Positions 1 through 9,382 of a DNA stretch of 64,000 bases are shown here, one piece after another. Under the pieces are notes generated by a model. The model worked only from the letters and a program-made list of their open reading frames with translations, was not told the origin of the DNA and did no database searches. A program made the translations under genes and the position numbers. Source of the DNA: Streptomyces sp. ISL-10 (GTDB taxonomy: Bacteria; Actinomycetota; Actinomycetes; Streptomycetales; Streptomycetaceae); assembly GCF_018614575.1 (NCBI RefSeq), contig NZ_JAGGOJ010000033.1, positions 19,810 to 83,809 of the forward strand, written 5' to 3'. Every line of letters begins with the position of its first letter. The stretch's first letter is position 1.

Positions 1-491
1 CCGACGAACCGGGCCGGGGCAGGGACCTCCAGCACGGCCCGGTGGGTGTCGAACAGGGCCCGGGAGCCACTGTAGAAGACATAGCCGCCGGCTTCGGGTG
101 CGCCGACCATCACCGGGGTGGCCATGATCCCGGCGTCCACGAAGCGGGCGCCGCGGGCCTCGGCCCAGGCCGCGCGGGCTCGGCCCTCGCCCGGGGTGCC
201 GGTGGTGAGGTTGACCAGGTCCTTGCCGGCCAGGTCGGTGCCGTCCAGAGCCGAGCCGACGCTGGCATCGTCCAGCAGGCACACCACGACGAGGTCGTTC
301 GCGGCCACCGCCTCGGCGGGGCTCGTGGCGATGAGGGCGCCTTCGGTGGCGAGGGCTTCGGCCTTGGCGGCGGTGCGGTTCCAGACGGTCAGGGAGTGGC
401 CGGCGGCGAGCCAGGTGCGGGCCAGGGCGGTGCCCATGTCGCCGAGGCCGAGAAGGGTGAGGGAGCGCTGTGCAACGTTCGTGTCGGTCAT
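1..491 (-). CDS. Imine-reductase-like NAD(P)-dependent oxidoreductase, 5' part only
   Basis: The gene starts at the ATG complementary to 489-491 and runs off the left edge, so about 163 N-terminal codons are visible. The start of the protein has a Rossmann dinucleotide fold with GLGDMGTALA at roughly residues 15-24 and VWNRT after the second strand. This is the 6-phosphogluconate-dehydrogenase/beta-hydroxyacid dehydrogenase superfamily pattern. The following stretch (LVNLTTGTPGEGRARAAW, then FVDAGIMATP and YVFYSGS) resembles actinobacterial imine reductases more than beta-hydroxyacid dehydrogenases. Such enzymes reduce cyclic imines with NADPH in the cytoplasm. The gene is divergent from an HxlR regulator that probably controls it, with 97 bp between the starts. 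The substrate cannot be told from sequence, and the C-terminal dimerisation domain lies outside the window. Confidence 0.8.
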   Translation of the reverse strand, partial: MTDTNVAQRSLTLLGLGDMGTALARTWLAAGHSLTVWNRTAAKAEALATEGALIATSPAEAVAANDLVVVCLLDDASVGSALDGTDLAGKDLVNLTTGTPGEGRARAAWAEARGARFVDAGIMATPVMVGAPEAGGYVFYSGSRALFDTHRAVLEVPAPARFV

Positions 492-525
492 GACGTTCAG
501 ACTGGTAGCGGGCCGAAAGGTCCTC

Positions 526-555
526 AAGTACGCACTATGGAGTGGGTGGTTACTT
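526..555. promoter_or_regulatory. Candidate operator between oxidoreductase and HxlR genes
   Basis: An imperfect inverted repeat has arms AAGTA (526-530) and TACTT (551-555), with CACT at 532-535 facing AGTG at 541-544. It lies midway in the 97-bp divergent intergenic region and is more A/T-rich than its surroundings. HxlR regulators usually bind such dyads next to their own gene, so control of both genes is a reasonable inference. No promoter hexamers are clear. Confidence 0.4.
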
Positions 556-588
556 CAAAGTGAGTGAACACGTGGGGAGGGGTGCGTG

Positions 589-933
589 ATGGCGGGAACG
601 CGGAGGCCCGGGGCGGACCACTGCGGTGTGGCCGCGGCGATGTCCGTGATCGACGGCAAGTGGAAGGTGTCGCTCCTGTGGGAGCTGGACCAGCGGCCGC
701 GCCGCTTCGGTGAACTGCGGCGGCTGGTCCCCGGGGTGTCGGAGAAGGTGCTCGCCGCCCACCTGCGCGAGCTGGAGACGGACGGCCTGGTGCACCGCGA
801 GGCCTACGACGAGGTTCCGCCGCGCGTGGAGTACTCCCTGACCCCGCTGGGCCACACCCTCAATACGGCCCTGGAGCCCCTCGGGGAGTGGGGGAGCAGG
901 CACCTCCTCCCGGGCGGGGCGGCGTCCGCCTAG
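589..933 (+). CDS. HxlR-family winged-helix transcriptional regulator
   Basis: This is a 114-residue single-domain protein, the usual HxlR/MarR-like length. The core GKWKVSLLWEL...RRFGELRR, the SEKVLAAHLRELETDGLVHRE recognition region and the closing YSLTPLGHTL are typical of HxlR. The ATG at 589 sits 8 nt after an AGG within GGGGAGG (574-580) and is preferred over the overlapping GTG at 586. HxlR proteins bind as dimers and commonly respond to electrophiles, aldehydes or redox change. It is transcribed divergently from the imine-reductase-like gene, which is its most likely target. There is a single Cys near the N-terminus (DHCGV), the position used as a redox sensor in several family members; whether it senses here is inference. 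Confidence 0.85.
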   Translation: MAGTRRPGADHCGVAAAMSVIDGKWKVSLLWELDQRPRRFGELRRLVPGVSEKVLAAHLRELETDGLVHREAYDEVPPRVEYSLTPLGHTLNTALEPLGEWGSRHLLPGGAASA

Positions 934-1450
934 CCAGGCCCCCTTGGCTTCGGATCGGGATGTCGGTGACTGGGGGTACCTTCCTGCTCGGATGAGCCGG
1001 TTCGAAGTTCCCGACGAGGTGCACGGCGACCAAGGGGGCCAGATAGGGGTCCCCGGATCCTCGCGTTCCCTGGATGCCGAATGGCTCCGATCCACCCCTC
1101 TCACAACCTTCTGATCCGCAGCTAGCCGGATCGGTCAGCGACGGCCACACCGGCCGCTACGAGGCCCGGAGGGCCGGTAGCGGCCGGGGCGGTTGCTGGG
1201 GTTGCGGTAGGAAGCTGCTGTGCCGGGCGCGGTAGCTACCCCGCTCGTTCGACGGTCAAGTCGCTGCGAGCGGGTTCGGCTTGCCACATCGCGGCCGCTG
1301 AGGGTAGGACTCGATGAAGCGACGCATCTCTCCGAGCGCGGCAGTCCTTGAAACGCCGATCTCGTCGTAGTCGAAACCGGTGTCTTGAGGTCGGCGACGC
1401 GCTCTGGGAGTCGCCGAAGACGAGCTGAGACGGAAACTGAGACGGACAAC
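934..1450. other. Gene-poor stretch beside tRNA-Ser
   Basis: About 515 bp hold no convincing gene. Reading frames here lack ribosome binding sites and family resemblance. A short minus-strand frame (about 1256-1400) reads with a protein-like composition but has no start, and could be a decayed gene end. Nothing else is recognisable. Confidence 0.4.
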
Positions 1451-1488
1451 GTCGAAGGGCCCCACCGCAAGCGGTGGGGCCCTTCGAC
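1451..1488 (-). terminator. Terminator of tRNA-Ser
   Basis: A perfect 18-bp stem closes on a two-base AA loop (arms 1451-1468 and 1471-1488). It lies 20 nt past the 3' end of the tRNA on the minus strand. There is no long T-run, as is usual in Streptomyces. Confidence 0.8.
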
Positions 1489-1507
1489 TTCGTGCCCGGT
1501 GAGGCAC

Positions 1508-1595
1508 TGGCGGAGGATACGAGATTCGAACTCGTGAGGGGTTGCCCCCAACACGCTTTCCAAGCGTGCGCCCTAGGCCACTAGGCGAATCCTCC
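1508..1595 (-). tRNA. tRNA-Ser (GGA anticodon)
   Basis: On the minus strand the acceptor arms GGAGGAT/ATCCTCC (1589-1595 and 1512-1518) enclose a D arm, an anticodon loop with GGA inside CTTGGAAAG, a long variable arm (TTGGGGGCAACCCC) and a T arm with GTTCGAATC. The long variable arm confirms a type II serine tRNA, which reads UCC and UCU codons. The 3' CCA is encoded (TGG at 1508-1510 on the plus strand), unlike the tRNA-Gly, -Asp, -Glu and -Phe genes here. Confidence 0.97.
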
Positions 1596-1696
1596 GCCGC
1601 AAACAATACAAGACGTTGAGGAGTGCTCGCGAACCCGTTCCCCTCGCCTCGGGACCGGGGCCCGAGCACCCCCGTCCATCGGGTAACCTGGGCGCA

Positions 1697-1782
1697 GCCC
1701 CTCACGTGGCGCTATCTGACTGAACTCCCCCAGGGCCGGAAGGCAGCAAGGGTAGGTCGGCTCTGGCGGGTGCGTGGGGGGC
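1697..1782 (+). ncRNA. ffs: Small signal recognition particle RNA (4.5S type)
   Basis: The apical hairpin carries the SRP signature GGGCCGGAAGGCAGCAAGGG (1733-1752), with a GGAA tetraloop and the asymmetric loop that binds Ffh. The closing helix pairs GCCCCTCACG (1697-1706) with CGTGGGGGGC (1773-1782), giving a simple hairpin of about 86 nt without an Alu domain. With Ffh this RNA targets membrane proteins co-translationally to FtsY. True ends could be a few bases further out. Placement just upstream of dnaX is the usual actinobacterial arrangement. Confidence 0.93.
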
Positions 1783-1885
1783 GCTTGCGTGTGCGGGTGG
1801 TGGTGCGTGGTCGCCCCGGAGCGCAGGCCGTCGCCGGATCTCGGGGCGGCTTCGAATGTCGGTGGGCCCCGATAACCTCGTAAGC

Positions 1886-4201
1886 GTGTCGTCCCTTGCG
1901 CTGTACCGCCGCTATCGCCCCGAGTCGTTCGCCGAGGTCATCGGGCAGGAGCATGTCACCGACCCGTTGCAGCAGGCCCTGCGGAACAACCGGGTCAATC
2001 ACGCGTACCTGTTCAGCGGACCGCGTGGCTGCGGCAAGACGACCAGCGCCCGCATCCTCGCCCGCTGTCTGAACTGCGCGAAGGGTCCGACGCCGACGCC
2101 CTGCGGTGAGTGCCAGTCCTGCCTCGACCTCGCGCGCAACGGCCCCGGTTCGATCGACGTCATCGAGATCGACGCCGCATCCCACGGAGGCGTGGACGAC
2201 GCCCGTGACCTGCGCGAGAAGGCGTTCTTCGGGCCGGCGAGCAGCCGCTACAAGATCTACATCATCGACGAGGCCCACATGGTCACCTCGGCGGGCTTCA
2301 ACGCTCTGCTGAAGGTGGTCGAGGAGCCTCCGGAGCATCTGAAGTTCATCTTCGCGACGACCGAGCCCGAGAAGGTCATCGGGACCATCCGGTCAAGGAC
2401 GCATCACTACCCGTTCCGCCTGGTGCCGCCCGGCACGCTCCGGGAGTACCTGGCGGACGTGTGCGGGCACGAGGGCATCCCCGTCGAGGACGGCGTGCTG
2501 CCGCTCGTCGTGCGTGCCGGAGGCGGGTCGGTGCGTGACTCCATGTCCGTCATGGACCAGCTGCTGGCGGGCGCGGCCGAGGACGGTGTGACATATGCCA
2601 TGGCGACCGCTCTCCTCGGCTACACGGACGGGTCGCTGCTCGACTCGATCGTGGACGCCTTCGCCTCGGGTGACGGCGCCGCGGCCTTCGAGGTCGTCGA
2701 CCGCGTCATCGAGGGCGGGAACGACCCGCGCAGGTTCGTCGCCGACCTGCTGGAGCGGCTGCGGGACCTGGTGATCCTGGCGGCCGTGCCGGACGCGGGG
2801 ACGAAGGGCCTGATCGACGCCCCTGTCGACGTGGTGGAACGCATGCAGGCGCAGGCGTCGGTTTTGGGCGCGGCCGAGCTCAGCCGCGCCGCCGACCTGG
2901 TGAACACCGGTCTGACCGAGATGCGGGGCGCCACATCGCCGCGGCTCCAGCTGGAGCTGATCTGCGCCCGCGTGCTGCTGCCCGCCGCTTTCGACGACGA
3001 GCGGTCCGTGCAGGCCCGGCTGGACCGGCTGGAGCGCGGCGCGACGTTCTCGACGGGCGGCCAGGGGCCCGCGATGGGGTACGTCCCCGGGCCCGATGCG
3101 CAGGCACATGTGCCCGCCCCGACCGCGGGCGGCCCGGCCGCGGCGCGCGCCGCCGTACGGCCGGAGGCCGTCCCAGCTGCCCAGGCACCGGCCCAGGCAC
3201 CCGCCCCGGCCCCGGCACCCGCCCCCGCAGCCCAGGCCTCCGCGCCCGAGCCGGCCGCCCCGGAGCAGGCCCCGCAGCCGCCCGTGCCGGCCTCTTCCGC
3301 GCCCGCCCGTCCCGGTGCCTGGCCGGGCTCGGCCGGTGCCGGCGGAGCGCAGGAGACCCCGCGGCGGCCCGGCGGCTGGCCCACGACCTCGGCCCCCGGC
3401 CAGGGCCAGGGCGCACCGCCCGCCGCGGCGCCCCAGGCGCCGGCTCCGCAGCCCGCGCCCGCCGCGGCTCCCGCCGCTGCCGCGCCCGCGCCGGGACCGG
3501 TCATGTCCCAGGGCGCCGGCCAGGTGCGGAACATGTGGCCGGACATCCTGGAGGCCGTCAAGAACCGCCGCCGCTTCACCTGGATCCTGCTGAGCCAGAA
3601 CGCGCAGGTGGCGGGCTTCGACGGCACGACCCTCCAGCTCGGCTTCATCAACGCCGGAGCCCGGGACAACTTCGCGAGCAGTGGAAGCGAGGAGGTCCTG
3701 AAACAGGCGCTCGCCGAGCAGTTCAACGTGCAGTGGAAGGTCGAGGCGATCGTCGACCCGTCCGGCGGCGTGGGCGGAGGCCCGGGCGGCGTCCAGCCTC
3801 CCGGCGGCTCCGGAGGTTACGGCGCGCAGCCAGGCCCCGGCGGCCAGTCAGCTTCCGGCGGCTACGGCGGTCCCGGCGGCAGCGGCCAGAGCGGCTACGG
3901 TCAGGGCAGGCCGCCCGCCGCCGCGCCGGCCGCGCCCTCCCCGGCAGCTCCCGCACCCCGGCCCGCCCAGTCGGACCGGCCCGGGCAGGCACCCGCCCAG
4001 GCGGCCTCGCCGCCGCACCCCGCCCCCGAGCTCGCACGCCCGGCGGACACGTACAGCCCGCCCCCGCCCACGCCGGTCTCCCTGGAGGACGACGTCCCGG
4101 AGGAGGACGATCCGGACCTCGTCGACTCGGCGCTCTCCGGGCACGACCTGATCGTGCGCGAGCTCGGCGCCACGGTCGTGGAGGAATATACGAACGAGTA
4201 G
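1886..4201 (+). CDS. dnaX: DNA polymerase III subunits gamma and tau
   Basis: This 771-residue protein is the clamp-loader ATPase of the replicative polymerase. The AAA+ domain fills the N-terminal third: Walker A GPRGCGKT at residues 45-52, a zinc module with C64, C73, C76 and C79, the Walker B/DEAH at about 128-131, and sensor 1 in FIFATTEPEKV. A clamp-loader collar domain follows to about residue 370. A very long Pro/Ala/Gly-rich linker (about 385-545) then leads to a conserved tau-like block (VRNMWPDILEAVKNRRR...), and a second disordered stretch leads to an acidic C-terminus. The GTG at 1886 (MSSLALYRRYRPESF) matches the family start; an in-frame ATG at 1856 would add 10 residues outside the conserved region. 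I see no A-run slippage site for a separate gamma product. Confidence 0.97.
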   Translation: MSSLALYRRYRPESFAEVIGQEHVTDPLQQALRNNRVNHAYLFSGPRGCGKTTSARILARCLNCAKGPTPTPCGECQSCLDLARNGPGSIDVIEIDAASHGGVDDARDLREKAFFGPASSRYKIYIIDEAHMVTSAGFNALLKVVEEPPEHLKFIFATTEPEKVIGTIRSRTHHYPFRLVPPGTLREYLADVCGHEGIPVEDGVLPLVVRAGGGSVRDSMSVMDQLLAGAAEDGVTYAMATALLGYTDGSLLDSIVDAFASGDGAAAFEVVDRVIEGGNDPRRFVADLLERLRDLVILAAVPDAGTKGLIDAPVDVVERMQAQASVLGAAELSRAADLVNTGLTEMRGATSPRLQLELICARVLLPAAFDDERSVQARLDRLERGATFSTGGQGPAMGYVPGPDAQAHVPAPTAGGPAAARAAVRPEAVPAAQAPAQAPAPAPAPAPAAQASAPEPAAPEQAPQPPVPASSAPARPGAWPGSAGAGGAQETPRRPGGWPTTSAPGQGQGAPPAAAPQAPAPQPAPAAAPAAAAPAPGPVMSQGAGQVRNMWPDILEAVKNRRRFTWILLSQNAQVAGFDGTTLQLGFINAGARDNFASSGSEEVLKQALAEQFNVQWKVEAIVDPSGGVGGGPGGVQPPGGSGGYGAQPGPGGQSASGGYGGPGGSGQSGYGQGRPPAAAPAAPSPAAPAPRPAQSDRPGQAPAQAASPPHPAPELARPADTYSPPPPTPVSLEDDVPEEDDPDLVDSALSGHDLIVRELGATVVEEYTNE

Positions 4202-4262
4202 CGGGCCTGCCCTCGGAGGCCCGTACGACGACTTCCGGCGGACGGCGGTTAGGCTGGCGCCC

Positions 4263-5513
<1,251 letters not shown>

Positions 5514-5926
5514 CGACAGAACCGGCGGGCCGGCCGGTCCCTTGGCGCCCGCACACGACGCACCTTCCTTCCGGACGGGGCCCGACGCACTCCGCGCCGG
5601 CCCCCGTCCGCGGCCGTACGCCCGGCCCCCTAGGCCCGGGAACCGGTCGGGCCGGCTCATCCTGGACCCGTAGGCCTACGGGTCCGGGCCCGGGACCCGT
5701 ACGCCCGGACCGCGTCCATACGCCCCCGGAAACCGGCCGATCCTTTGCCCAAAGCCATTCCATCGAGTGATGGCTGAGCCATCCGGATGACGGTCGCCGA
5801 AGCCCCAACTAGGGTGCGGCGCAAGGGTTCCGGCACTTGGCCCACCGGCATTGCGATGTCAGTGGGCGGTGCCACAGTGGGGGAGTGACCAACACCGTCG
5901 CAGGGCAGAGGGGGTGACGTCCGGTC
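5514..5926. other. Intergenic region after purD
   Basis: About 410 bp without a gene. It contains the 22-bp palindrome at 5664-5685 and otherwise G/C-rich sequence, including a second CGGGACCCGTACG copy close by. Promoter signals for the downstream gene are not obvious. Confidence 0.5.
5664..5685. repeat. 22-bp perfect palindrome
   Basis: Each half is GGACCCGTAGG or its complement, with no spacer, and the symmetry stops exactly at both ends. It could act as an operator, or as a bidirectional terminator after purD. A spacer-free palindrome is a poor hairpin loop, which favours protein binding. Confidence 0.6.
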
Positions 5927-7597
5927 GTGTCCGGTACCGCTATCGGGGAGTCGGTGGGCGCTCGGGGCGCCCGTTCCAAGGCCCTCGCCGTGCTGCGCGT
6001 CCGCAGTTGGGCGACCGCCGTGGCGCTGCTACCGGCTGCCTCGGCCGTGGTCCTGCTCGCCGGCGGTGCCATGGGGCGGATGACCGGTGGCGGCTGGGAC
6101 GTCGCGCGCTGGACCGTGACGGTCTGGGCGGTGGTCGTGCTGCTCGCGACCACGGTGGTCGCCGCCGTCATCACCCGGGCGACCCCCGCGCTCAGCCCCA
6201 CGGTGGAGCTTCCGGAGCGCTCGGCCCCCGATCTCTACCGGCTGGTCCATGACCTCGCCGAGCGTCTCGACGTGCCCGCGCCCTCCGCCCTCGCCCTCAC
6301 CCCGGACTGCGACAGCTGGCTGGAGGACCGTACGCACCCGGCACACTCCATGTCCGGGGCAGGGCGGCGTTCGGGCAAGGCGCCGGTCCTGGTCATCGGC
6401 TCACCGTTCCTGTGGTGGATGCGGGTCGCCGAGCTGCGGGCCGTACTCGCCCCGGTCGTCGCCGGCACCGGCCTCGCCGCCGATCCCGACATAGCCGCCG
6501 CCCGCCGCTTCGTGCGGGGCCTGGACGCCGCGGTCGCCGACGCCGCCGACACAGGGCAGAGGTCCATACGCAGGCCGCTGTCGCTGCTGACCGGCCGGAT
6601 AGCCCGGGTCCTGCTGCGCGGCTGTCAGATGCCTGCGGCCGAGATGGAGCGCTGGGTCGCGGCCGCCGCGTCCGAGCGTGCACAGGATGTGGACTACGGC
6701 CTGCGGATCGTCGCCCAGGAGCAGGTGGGCCTGGCCTACGCGGGCTGGGACCGGCTGCTGACCAGGGTCGCGCTGCCCGCCTGGCGCATGGGCCGCTGGC
6801 CCTCGCGGCTGGACGCGGGCGTCGTGTCGGCGCTGACCGAGCTGTCCCGGCGCGACCGTCTGGCCGAGGGATTCACCTCGAGGCTGGGCGAGCGTCCGGC
6901 CTGTGACCTGCTGGAGGAGCCGGGGGCGGTGGACGAGGCGGCGTCGCTGCTGGCGGCGAGGCTGTTCCACGGCGGCCCTGCCGGGGGCGGCCCCGATTGG
7001 TCTCCGGTGGACTGGCAGCAGTATCCGGACGAGGTCGTGGACCGTAAATGGCGTACGGAGGCCGCTCGTATCCACCGGGTCCTCGACGAGCTGGGGGTGC
7101 CGCCGTCGACCGGGCCCGATGGGCCGACACTCTCCCGCGTGATGGAGCACCTGTCGCAGCGGCCCGGCGGTGGTGCGAGTGACGACCTGGCTGCCGCGCT
7201 CACCGCCCGTGCGGCCCGGGAGGAGGCCGGCCGTGAAGCGGGGTGTCAGACCGGCGCCGCCGGCCAGTCCCATGCCGCGCGGGAGGGTGTGGGTGACGCA
7301 CTGGCCCTGTGGGGCGGCGATCCGCTGCCCCTGTGCCCGCTCCAGCCCCCGCGCACCGGCCGTGAGCTGCTCGCGGACCATGTCGTCGCGATGGTGTGCT
7401 GCACCGCGGTCGACACCGTGGGCGCTGCGCCCGGCCTGGACTGGCTGGACGGCCCGGCGCTGCTGATCCATGGCGAGCGGCGTGGCGATCTCATGGCACC
7501 GGTGCTGAGCCTCGTCGAGGACGGTGACGCGCAGCCTCTGCGGGTGTGGCTCGGCTCCCTCGGCGTACGGCCGGAGAAGCCCGTCCGCCTCGCCTGA
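5927..7597 (+). CDS. Conserved membrane protein resembling a degenerate M48 peptidase
   Basis: A 556-residue protein with two hydrophobic helices near the N-terminus (about 31-51 and 63-85), then a large soluble part. Residues about 100-190 follow the order of M48 (HtpX-like) peptidases: APDLYRLVHDLAERL, a strand with LALTPDCDSW, VLVIGSPFL, then ELRAVLAPVVAGTG. In an active M48 enzyme the last segment carries HExxH; here those residues are absent, so zinc proteolysis is not expected. The remaining C-terminal 350 residues match nothing I recognise. The GTG at 5927 follows GAGGGGG (5908-5914) at 12 nt. It sits between purD and the dimethylformamidase-like gene, a position conserved in streptomycetes as I remember. 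The M48 link is an inference from motif order. Confidence 0.75.
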   Translation: MSGTAIGESVGARGARSKALAVLRVRSWATAVALLPAASAVVLLAGGAMGRMTGGGWDVARWTVTVWAVVVLLATTVVAAVITRATPALSPTVELPERSAPDLYRLVHDLAERLDVPAPSALALTPDCDSWLEDRTHPAHSMSGAGRRSGKAPVLVIGSPFLWWMRVAELRAVLAPVVAGTGLAADPDIAAARRFVRGLDAAVADAADTGQRSIRRPLSLLTGRIARVLLRGCQMPAAEMERWVAAAASERAQDVDYGLRIVAQEQVGLAYAGWDRLLTRVALPAWRMGRWPSRLDAGVVSALTELSRRDRLAEGFTSRLGERPACDLLEEPGAVDEAASLLAARLFHGGPAGGGPDWSPVDWQQYPDEVVDRKWRTEAARIHRVLDELGVPPSTGPDGPTLSRVMEHLSQRPGGGASDDLAAALTARAAREEAGREAGCQTGAAGQSHAAREGVGDALALWGGDPLPLCPLQPPRTGRELLADHVVAMVCCTAVDTVGAAPGLDWLDGPALLIHGERRGDLMAPVLSLVEDGDAQPLRVWLGSLGVRPEKPVRLA

Positions 7598-7824
7598 GCC
7601 GCACGCCGCTCGCCCCGCGTCCGCAGGACCGCGGGCCCCGCCCGCGAGGTCCGCATCCCCGCGACGAGCCGCGTCCCACGCCCTATCCGGAACGATCTCT
7701 TCCCCTTCGCGTCAATTCGCGACGAACGGTGACGGAGTGAGTGCGTTATGTGATGTGCTGGAGACCGGCGCTGAACAGGTCGGCGCGAGACCGTGGACCC
7801 GGGGGCACCGAGGGAGGGCGCAGC

Positions 7825-9285
7825 ATGGGGGCGGAGCAGATCCGGCGATGGGAATCGGGAGCCCTCGCACACGCCGTCAGCGACCCCTTCGGGCAGGGCC
7901 CGCTCCCCTGGCTGCGCGGCGGTGAGCACTACTTCGGCGACACCGGCCAGGTCGTCCCCTGGTACGCCGACCCCACCCTTGCCCGCGGCGGCTCCGGCGG
8001 CCCGCGTACGGCGGATGACGTGCACCGCCAGATCAAGGGGTTCGTGTCGCCGGGGGCGGCCACACCCGGCGAGGCGATCGATTTCCACGTCACCGTGGAC
8101 CCGCCACAGCAGTTTTCGGTCGACATCTATCGCATCGGGCACTACGGCGGCGACGGCGCCGCCAAGATCACCACGAGTTCGCGGCTGTCCGGCATCGTCC
8201 AGCCGCCCCCGCTCACCGCCGACCGCACGGTCTCCTGTCACCACTGGTGGCTCTCGTGGCGGCTCCAGATCCCCTCGTACTGGTCGATCGGCGCGTACGT
8301 CGCCGTGCTGACCACGCTCGACGGCTACCGGTCCCACATCCCCTTCACGGTCCGCGACGACCATCCGGCCGACCTGCTGCTCCTCCTGCCCGACGTCACC
8401 TGGCAGGCGTACAACCTCTATCCGGAGGACGGCCGCACCGGCGCGAGCCTGTACCACGCGTGGGACGAGACCGGCCGCCTCCTCGGTGAGCAGGACGCCG
8501 CCGTCACGGTCTCCTACGACCGCCCCTATGCGGGCGCCGGCCTGCCCCTGCACGTCGGCCACGCCTACGACTTCATCCGCTGGGCCGAGCGCTACGGCTA
8601 CGACCTGGCCTACGCCGACACCCGCGATCTCCACGCGGGCCGCGTGGATCCCTCCCGCTACCGCGGCCTGGTCTTCCCCGGCCACGACGAGTACTGGTCG
8701 GCGCCCATGCGTCACGCCGTCGAGACCGCCCGCGACCGGGGCACCTCGCTGGTCTTCCTCTCCGCCAACACCATGTACTGGCGGGTCGATCTCGGTCCGT
8801 CCCCGTCAGGGATGCCCGAGCGCCTGCTGACCTGCCGCAAGCGCCGCGGCCCCGGCAAACCGGCGCTGTGGCGTGAGGTGGACCGGTCCGAGCAACTGCT
8901 GCTCGGCATCCAGTACGCGGGCCGTGTCCCCGAGCCCTCGCCCCTCGTCGTGCGCAACGCGGACCACTGGCTGTGGGAGGCGACGGGCGCGGGCGAGGGC
9001 GACCAGCTGCCCGGCCTGGTCGCGGGCGAGGCCGACCGCTACTTCCCGCGCACCGCGCTGCCCGAGCACGTCGGCCGCATCCTGCTCGCCCACTCGCCCT
9101 ACGAGGACGGCGACGGGGTGCTGCGCCACCAGGAGACGTCGCTGTACCGGGCACCGTCGGGCGCCCTGGTGTTCGCCTCCGGCACCTTCGCATGGTCACC
9201 CGCCCTGGACCGGCCCGGCCACGTGGACCCGCGCATCCAGCGCGCGACGGCCAACCTCCTGGACCGCATCTGCAAACGCGACTAG
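7825..9285 (+). CDS. N,N-dimethylformamidase beta-subunit-like protein
   Basis: A 486-residue protein whose middle and C-terminal parts resemble the large-subunit domain of N,N-dimethylformamidase: DLLLLLPDVTWQAYN, the Y-rich PEDGRTGASLYHAWDE, and LVFPGHDEYWS followed by LVFLSANTMYWRV. That domain has a class-I-glutaminase-like fold. Related domains occur in many actinobacteria with no amide substrate known, so the reaction is unassigned. There is no signal peptide or membrane segment. The ATG at 7825 has GGGAGGG (7812-7818) 6 nt upstream and is preferred over an in-frame GTG at 7741, which would add 28 unconserved residues. It lies between the M48-like gene and purC. Confidence 0.85.
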   Translation: MGAEQIRRWESGALAHAVSDPFGQGPLPWLRGGEHYFGDTGQVVPWYADPTLARGGSGGPRTADDVHRQIKGFVSPGAATPGEAIDFHVTVDPPQQFSVDIYRIGHYGGDGAAKITTSSRLSGIVQPPPLTADRTVSCHHWWLSWRLQIPSYWSIGAYVAVLTTLDGYRSHIPFTVRDDHPADLLLLLPDVTWQAYNLYPEDGRTGASLYHAWDETGRLLGEQDAAVTVSYDRPYAGAGLPLHVGHAYDFIRWAERYGYDLAYADTRDLHAGRVDPSRYRGLVFPGHDEYWSAPMRHAVETARDRGTSLVFLSANTMYWRVDLGPSPSGMPERLLTCRKRRGPGKPALWREVDRSEQLLLGIQYAGRVPEPSPLVVRNADHWLWEATGAGEGDQLPGLVAGEADRYFPRTALPEHVGRILLAHSPYEDGDGVLRHQETSLYRAPSGALVFASGTFAWSPALDRPGHVDPRIQRATANLLDRICKRD

Positions 9286-9382
9286 GCCCGCCTGGTCCGG
9301 CACGTCCGGCACCCCTGCCCGGGAGAGTCCTGCCTGGATACGGGACAATCGGATCCGTTGTACGTAACCACGCGGAGGAACC

